64,000 nt of DNA, from NCBI RefSeq assembly GCF_042100115.1, contig NC_091279.1, positions 1,798,001-1,862,000 of the forward strand, given 5' to 3'. The stretch is from Alternaria dauci (taxonomy: Eukaryota; Ascomycota; Dothideomycetes; Pleosporales; Pleosporaceae). Numbering within the stretch: the stretch's first letter is position 1; each line of letters starts with the position of its first letter. This document shows, in pieces, positions 58,601-64,000 of this stretch. Position numbers and translations under genes: made by a program. The notes beneath the pieces are model-generated. The model was not told the origin of the DNA. It worked only from the letters and a program-made list of their open reading frames with translations, and did not search any database.

Positions 58601-59261
58601 CGCGACCAAGCTCGACCAAGCGCGCCGCATCCGCGAAGCTGAAGTACGTCGCCGTGAGGAAGAAAAGGCACGCGCAGAGGCAGAAGCTCTGGAGAAGAAG
58701 CGCAAGTACGCCGAAGAGCAACAGCGCCTTCTCCAACGTGACCGCGAGCTCATGGAGAAGCGCAATGAGGAAGAGCGTAGGCGCATGGAAGAGGATGAGG
58801 ACAAGGAAGTCCGCAAGGCAGAACGGAGAGCGCGTGGTCCCAAGGGCCCGAAGCGGAAGAAGAAGAACGCTGACTCTGATACCGATGACGGCCTGCCTTC
58901 TGACGACGACGAGCCGCGCTCAAGGCGTAGAAGGACCACGGCTAGTGGCACCGAGGACCTGTCCGACGAAGAGCGACCCCGTGAGAAGAAGAAGAGGAAG
59001 CTGGCTCGTAAGAGCGAACCTGCTGGCAAATACAAGTCGGCAGAGTTCATCGATGACGAGAGCGACGAAGAGGCTGCCGCGCCTGCCCACGATGCAGACA
59101 AGGCCGACGCGGCGGCGGGCAGCGACGATGAAGGTGCCGCAGCCGCAGCTCCTCGTCCCCGCAAAGCCCGTGTCGTCGACGACGAAGACGAAGACGAAGA
59201 CGCTGTCGCTGCACCGAAAGCGAATGGCGACGTCGCCATGGATGACGATGAAGACGAGTAG
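55616..59261 (+). CDS. CTR9: Paf1-complex TPR subunit Ctr9
   Basis: Ctr9 is the scaffold of the Paf1 complex, which travels with RNA polymerase II and supports histone H2B ubiquitylation and H3K4 methylation. Three exons (55616-56012, 56064-58120, 58173-59261) give 1180 residues. The N-terminus SSITISVADDEGGQLDVEIPLD is the family opening. Tandem TPRs fill about residues 90-870 (ALKGYQNILESSPDLLDPDP, GCCFWQLGHKDEAATAWQRS, LNNMGCFHFQAERYVRAQEL, AVEFFDKVLQLDPKNAYAAQ). A charged Arg/Glu coiled coil follows, then an acidic/basic tail with many Asp/Glu runs. The start at 55616 precedes this opening directly; an upstream frame extension lacks protein-like content. Introns are 51 and 52 nt. Confidence 0.96.
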
Positions 59262-59602
59262 AGCCGTCTCGTGTCAACCCATGGTCTAGTCGTGTAGCTT
59301 TGGGAGCTGGGAGCTGAAGGAAGGCTCGCATTCGGCGTTTGAGTTATCTTGTCTAATCTTCTGCACTGTCATAGTTTTTCCATGTCATATTCTTGCATCA
59401 GCGCTACGGCGTCTTGGGGACGGAAACAGGAATCATCAGCAGCTCGTCTATTTTATAGCACCACTAAAATTTGTATACCATACGCAAGGGGGCGGAACAG
59501 AGTAGCAAGTCAAGTAAATGTACAATAGAACTTCCTTCAAAATGCTCTGCTTGACTTGAAACTACTGCTTGCGATACCGACGTGGTAGTAATCTGTTTGT
59601 TC
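59262..59602. other. Convergent 3'-3' intergenic region
   Basis: Between the 3' ends of CTR9 and VPS18. No feature is recognised. Confidence 0.5.
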
Positions 59603-62600
59603 TCAAAGCGCCCATTCATCCTTGTCATCCGTCGCGCTAATAAAAGGTTCGTTGACGAGTTTAACAGCCAGTTCACCACACAGCACACTATCCACGTTAG
59701 CAGTCCGTCCTCAAAAGCCACAGCAACAAAAAAAAAGAACTTACCAGCTACTCCCAACCAACGCATCCAATTCCCTAATCGCCCTCTCCCTCCCCTTGCC
59801 CACCTTGACCCCCCTTTGCACCTCAGCCTGCAACTCCGCAATCCTCTTCCCCCTCGCAATACCCGCGAGCTCCACGACCCTCTTAGCCAGACAATCACTA
59901 TGAAACGCATGCTGGCAAGGAAACACAAAGAACTGGCGAGCCAACAACGGTAAACCACACACGTAGCATCGCTCGCCCGGCTCCACAATTGCATATCGCT
60001 GCTCGAGGGCTTTGATATCAGATTTGATGTGCGTAGCCGTTGCCTCACTATCATCCATTTCCTGTTTCAAGCTATCAATCTTATGACTATAATCCTCGAG
60101 CGCAGCACAAATCTCCTCTTTGAAATCATCAATGACGACAAAGTCAGGAAAAAAGGGGATCAGGTCTTCGATCCGGAGGAGATCGACTCTCCGCAGGAAC
60201 TCAATAGCCGTCTTGATGCCGCTGGATTGCGAAATCACCTTCTTGGCAATGGCGAGCCAGAGCTTTTTGCGCAGAGGAGGCGACGTGTTGGATCGGTCGG
60301 CGACGGTGGAGGCGAGGTCTACTTCGTCGTATTTGAGGGCGAGGTCGACGGCTTGCACGTATTGTTGCATGGAGCTGTAGATGTGGACGCAGGATTGGAC
60401 GCGTTTGTGTTGGATACACAGGCGGAGGGCAAAGTCGGCATCGTAGTTTTGCTCGTGGGCGAGGGATTGGCCTTCGAGGTAGGCGAGGAGGGCGGATTCG
60501 TCGGACGTGGGGTGCGAGGCGTAAATGGAGATGAGGGTGTTGTGGACGGCGGCGTCGGTAGAATTGTGTTGGTTGATTTCAAAGAGGAGGTAGCGGACTG
60601 CTTGGTTCTGTGCAAGTGAGGCTTTGGTGTGGTTGTTGTAATTGAGGAAAGCTGGGATAAGCTTTTGGGCGTCGAACGTCGAGTGGCGCATCATAATGTC
60701 GACTAGCTCGACGGGCACATGTGCCATCAGGACGGAACTGTATTTGTAGAAGATTTCTGGATCTGTCTGTTTCTTGAGGACAGCCAAAGACTCCTGCCAT
60801 CGCTCGCGCTGCACCCAATACGACAGGACGTAGTTGTAGTCATTGACCACAGTGGCAAAGTATAGCAGTTCCTCCTCGCGGCCATGGCTGCTGATGATCT
60901 CGTAGACTGTCTTGCGATCCAGGTCAGCCTTGTATTTCGTTACAAAGTCCTGATACTCTTTGCGGATCATCGACAGCTGATCGTGAGTTTCGGCAGTGTT
61001 CATGCTCTCCGACAGCTCAGCCTTTGTGGTGATTGTGTCGTCGAGGGTGTTGAGCTTAGCCATATAGAGCTCGATCAACCAGGTAGCGACCATGGTCCTC
61101 TGCATGATTGACGACTTTTTGAGTGTGGAGAGCTTCGTAACCAAGTACTTTCTCAGAGCGTCTTGCTCGCCATTGTCGATAAACGTCAATGCAACCTGCT
61201 CAAAAGGTTTCGTGCTTCGGCCGTAGACTGTTGCAGCCTCCATCCACTGGCTCTTGCCAACGAGGTAGTCACCAGAAGCCGTTGCCACTGCATCCTTCTG
61301 GGCTGGCGTTTTGGCATACTGTGAAGCCGCCTCGAATTGTTGTGCCCTGAGCATGATCTTCCAGATATCTCTACTCTCGTCAGTCACCACAATTTCGAAG
61401 ATCTGCTGAGTTGTGAAGAGCCAGTAAGTGTTCTTCTTCAAGTCGGCGACCAGGCCAAGCGCACTTTGTCCGGGCTCGAGCACAACCTGGTCAAGGACCA
61501 CGGTGTCGTCCAGACGGTTGATGGCTACGATTCTGCCTTCGACGAGCTGAAGGATATGCCACTGGCTCAGGATCATCGAGCTGACTGCGTCCTGTGTTCG
61601 CCGTGTGCGTCCGCTCGCGGTCTGTGAAGGTGGCACCTGGGATCTGGGCAGCATCTTCGAGTCTGCTAGAACTTTGCTGCCCAACTCGGAGGTGTCCTGC
61701 GATAGGTACAGCTTCCCGTGTAACACGCCTTGTGATGTAAGCCAACCAAAGATCCTTTCCGCGTTGGCTTCCTCGCGATTGGGGTTCTCCTGGTTCTCTG
61801 GGGAGACGGAGAGTAACGAAGTTGCTGTAGGAGCCACGTTCGACACCTCGTGCACTGTCGCAGATTCACTTTCGAACAGCTTCGAGAATATAGACCCGCT
61901 GCCTTCGGATCCTTGGCGTCCGACTTTGCCTGCGAAATGTAGGAAAGTTGACGGTGTCGCAACGATAATGCGCCGCAGATCTGTTCTTCCTGGCACCGTG
62001 TCCGTCCAGAGCCCCGTAATAGGCCCATCATTTGTCCTATACACACTCTTCAGATATCTCTCCTCCCTTCTGTAGAACTCGGATGACGGCTCGATGTACA
62101 CCTCGTAGACATTGCCGTCTGACGCCCCGACAAGTATCTCGCGCGTTGACGCTGTAGGTTGGGAGGGGTTCCACGATATGCTCTCTATGACAACACCTTT
62201 CAGCCGTGATAGCGCCTTGGGTGTCCGTGATTGTGTATGGAGGTAGTAGTTCTCGGCGAGGGTAGTGGTTATGATGAGATGGGACGCGGAGGGGTCGAGG
62301 AAGAGCCGTCTAATGACGCCGACTTCTGACGGCTTCTTCGGTAGGTCGATGTCTTGAGTCAAGTAAGCAGTTGTCCGTCATCTCCCTTGTATGTGCGGCT
62401 TTGCACTACGAACCGTCTATATCAGCGGGACTATCCAGGTCTATACGCAGGATGCGCCCAGTCGACAGGGCCAGGACCACGACATTGTTCGCTACAGCGG
62501 CAGCGACAAAGTCGGAAGAGATGTTGAACTGTAGAGTAACGCGCTCTATGTTGAACATGGGGCCTGATGCATCCTCTTGCATGTTGCTCGTGCTCGGCGG

Positions 62601-62630
62601 CGCATACCCGCTCGAGGTATCGTAAGCCAT
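59603..62630 (-). CDS. VPS18: Vacuolar sorting protein Vps18 (HOPS/CORVET, RING)
   Basis: Vps18 (Pep3) is a core subunit of the HOPS and CORVET tethers for endosome-vacuole fusion. Three exons (62630-62414, 62352-59745, 59687-59603) give 969 residues; introns are 61 and 57 nt. The N-terminal beta-propeller covers about residues 20-350 (FNIERVTLQFNISSDFVAAA, DIDLPKKPSEVGVIRRLFLD). An alpha-solenoid follows, and a C-terminal RING starts with CYVC (868-871) and the PCQHAFHSDCL block. The last intron uses a GTAAGT donor inside the apparent end of the frame (a stop follows at once if unspliced), and the final exon supplies CVLCGELAVK, the second half of the RING, plus DKDEWAL at the end. The first intron has a weaker GTTCGT donor, but the join gives the expected ADIDDIDLPKK. 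Confidence 0.95.
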
Positions 62631-63181
62631 GATGGGCTTGGTGTGCAGCTCTCCGCTATCGTAGGTCCGGACTCATTATTTGCGCGACAATTCACAGCCC
62701 CTGTTCTCTTTCTCACTGTGCTGCTGACTTCCGCTACAGCTATGAGCGCATCTGCTTGTTGGTGACGCCTAAGCTTGGAGCTTGGACTTCGGCGATGGAG
62801 CGGAGATAGGCCGGGGTTGGCGTGGCACCAAGTGAGTTCGCGTCGCCGCTCTTCATGCTCTTCCGCTACCCTTTCATCCCCTTTATCAGTAAAAAGCTCT
62901 GCATGGCCTTGTAACACCCGTTCCCAACATGTAACTGTACCGTTCGTGCCTGAAATGACGCGCATCGCCAAAAGGTTGCAGGTCTCCTCATTCAGGGTGG
63001 AAGCGGCTGTACTAACGAATGCTTCACCGTGAGGCCCATCTGCTCATCCGCGTTCACCTTCACTGTGCAAATTAGGCTATTTGATTTTGATCTTTTGTGA
63101 GCTACAGCTCTGCAACTCTTCTCCCACTACCTCTTGATCCACAGCACACGCGCGGCCAACTCCGATGCGGACCCATACATC
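62631..63181. promoter_or_regulatory. Divergent intergenic region VPS18 / BTB
   Basis: Carries the VPS18 promoter (reading left) and the promoter and leader of the BTB gene. A 141-codon minus-strand frame upstream of VPS18 has no recognisable content. Confidence 0.45.
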
Positions 63182-64000
63182 ATGTAGCTTATACCCTCTA
63201 TTGAATAGGAAAGGTACTAACAAATGCAGGGATCTCGGCAGTGAGATGGTGCAAGTCATCGTGGGTGCTGAAAAGAAGCCTTTTACATTCCACAAGAATC
63301 TCATTCGCCGGCACTCGGAATATTTCTCTCGCGCATTCGGACCAAAGTTTAAGGAAGGCGAAGAAGGCATTGTGTATCTTGCCGAAGCAGATGAAACTTC
63401 CTGTCGTCTCTTCCAAACTTGGGTTTACTTACAAATCGTTCGTTCGCTACACTTTGTGCCTGCCACTTCCCAGACTGACGAGGGGCTGAGCAGCCTTTGG
63501 AGCGGACATGGACCATTCTTTACCAATGCCTTGTTCTCCAAAGACACCGAAGGTGCTGTCAGACGTCGTTTGATCGACCTCTATATCTTCGCCGACGCCT
63601 ATGAGTGCCTAGCACTACGAAACGATATCATGACTGCTTTCATGCGCCTCGACATACGAATAGCTGCCTGTACAGGCTGTGATGTGGCCCCCTTGGTTTT
63701 CAGATCCGTTCCGTCTTCTTCCATGCTTTGTAGGTACATCATCAGATCTATGGCGAGGTACTGGCTTCCGGATCACGACGTTAGCAAGGACCTGAAGTTA
63801 CAACCCCAAGACCTCATCACCGAGCTGTTGGCTATTGAGGCACAGCGAAGACAAGGGAGTTACCCACCAGATAATGATTATGCGGAAGGCATGTATGACC
63901 CTTGCAACTTCCACGAGCATGCCAAGGATGAAGAGATGGAACTATGCGATTCAATCACGGCGAGGGGGCTACATTACGTTGATACTCTCATCTCAGAATG
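63182..64000 (+). CDS. BTB/POZ domain protein, cut by the window edge
   Basis: At least 257 residues, open to the last base. A 46-nt intron (63184-63229) with a perfect TACTAAC branch site and GCAG acceptor joins AT to G, so the start codon ATG is itself split across the intron and is followed by DLGSEMVQVIVG. The BTB fold covers residues 1-110 (KPFTFHKNLIRRHSEYFSRA, FKEGEEGIVYL, LFQTWVYLQ). A linker and a helical part follow (LIDLYIFADAYECLALRNDI). The region beyond is acidic with Glu/Asp and Cys/His. If the intron were not removed, an ATG at 63165 would open the same frame with 22 extra residues before DLG. The role is unknown; such proteins are abundant in Dothideomycetes. The paralog at 16-17 kb has the same layout. 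Confidence 0.85.
63184..63229 (+). other. Short intron splitting a start codon
   Basis: GTAGCT donor, TACTAAC branch site eleven bases from the GCAG acceptor, total 46 nt. The preceding two bases are AT and the first base after is G, giving ATG only after splicing. Confidence 0.75.

Noticed and set aside
58385..59239. 284-codon Ser-rich open frame on the - strand, and a + frame shifted by one
   Set aside because: Shadows of the Lys/Glu/Arg-rich CTR9 tail; repetitive codons leave all frames open.
1..64000. tRNA, rRNA, CRISPR arrays and transposons
   Set aside because: I looked for B-box-like tRNA sequence, regular repeat arrays, transposase-like frames and terminal repeats, and found none. 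A covariance-model scan would be decisive for small RNAs.

Overview
This window is nuclear DNA from a filamentous ascomycete (Pezizomycotina). A Dothideomycete of the Pleosporales type is likely, but that is inferred from gene content and not proven. The genes are eukaryotic, with short GT-AG introns (about 42-113 nt) and CTAAC-type branch sites in several. Families typical of Pezizomycotina are present: a HET-domain protein, BTB/POZ proteins, a DUF7703-type seven-helix protein and a large conserved fungal hypothetical. GC content is moderate throughout. I saw no transposon, repeat-induced AT-rich block, tRNA or CRISPR array.

Layout, left to right. The first 4 kb holds no gene I can support. 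Then: cardiolipin synthase CRD1 (+); COQ8/ABC1 (-) divergent from N-terminal amidase NTA1 (+); small ribosomal protein RPL39 (-, three exons, first exon only two codons); a manganese-type CDF transporter (-); a BTB gene with an in-frame TAG (-); mitochondrial tRNA-modification enzyme MTO1 (-); mitochondrial SSB RIM1 (-); WDR70 (-); a TENA/THI-4-like protein (+); pseudouridine synthase CBF5 (+); and Hsp40 SIS1 (+), with a perfect heat-shock element upstream. Next come an 817-residue conserved hypothetical (+), a seven-helix membrane protein (-), a 992-residue low-complexity protein whose frame breaks at its C-terminus (+), a second manganese-type CDF (-), an unassigned polytopic membrane protein (+), an APH-fold kinase (-) divergent from a HET protein (+), an ABCG half-transporter (-), exocyst SEC8 (-) divergent from Paf1-complex CTR9 (+), VPS18 (-), and a BTB gene running off the right edge (+).

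Most genes are unrelated housekeeping functions and no biosynthetic cluster is evident. Recurring themes are mitochondria (CRD1, COQ8, MTO1, RIM1), RNA and ribosome biogenesis (CBF5, RPL39), transcription and chromatin (CTR9, WDR70) and vesicle traffic (SEC8, VPS18). The less ordinary stretch is about 29-51 kb: hypothetical, membrane, HET, APH and ABC genes with longer intergenic gaps and short repeated promoter motifs.

Exon boundaries were read by eye from splice signals, frame and family conservation. Where two paralogs exist (the CDF pair, the BTB pair) I used one to check the other.
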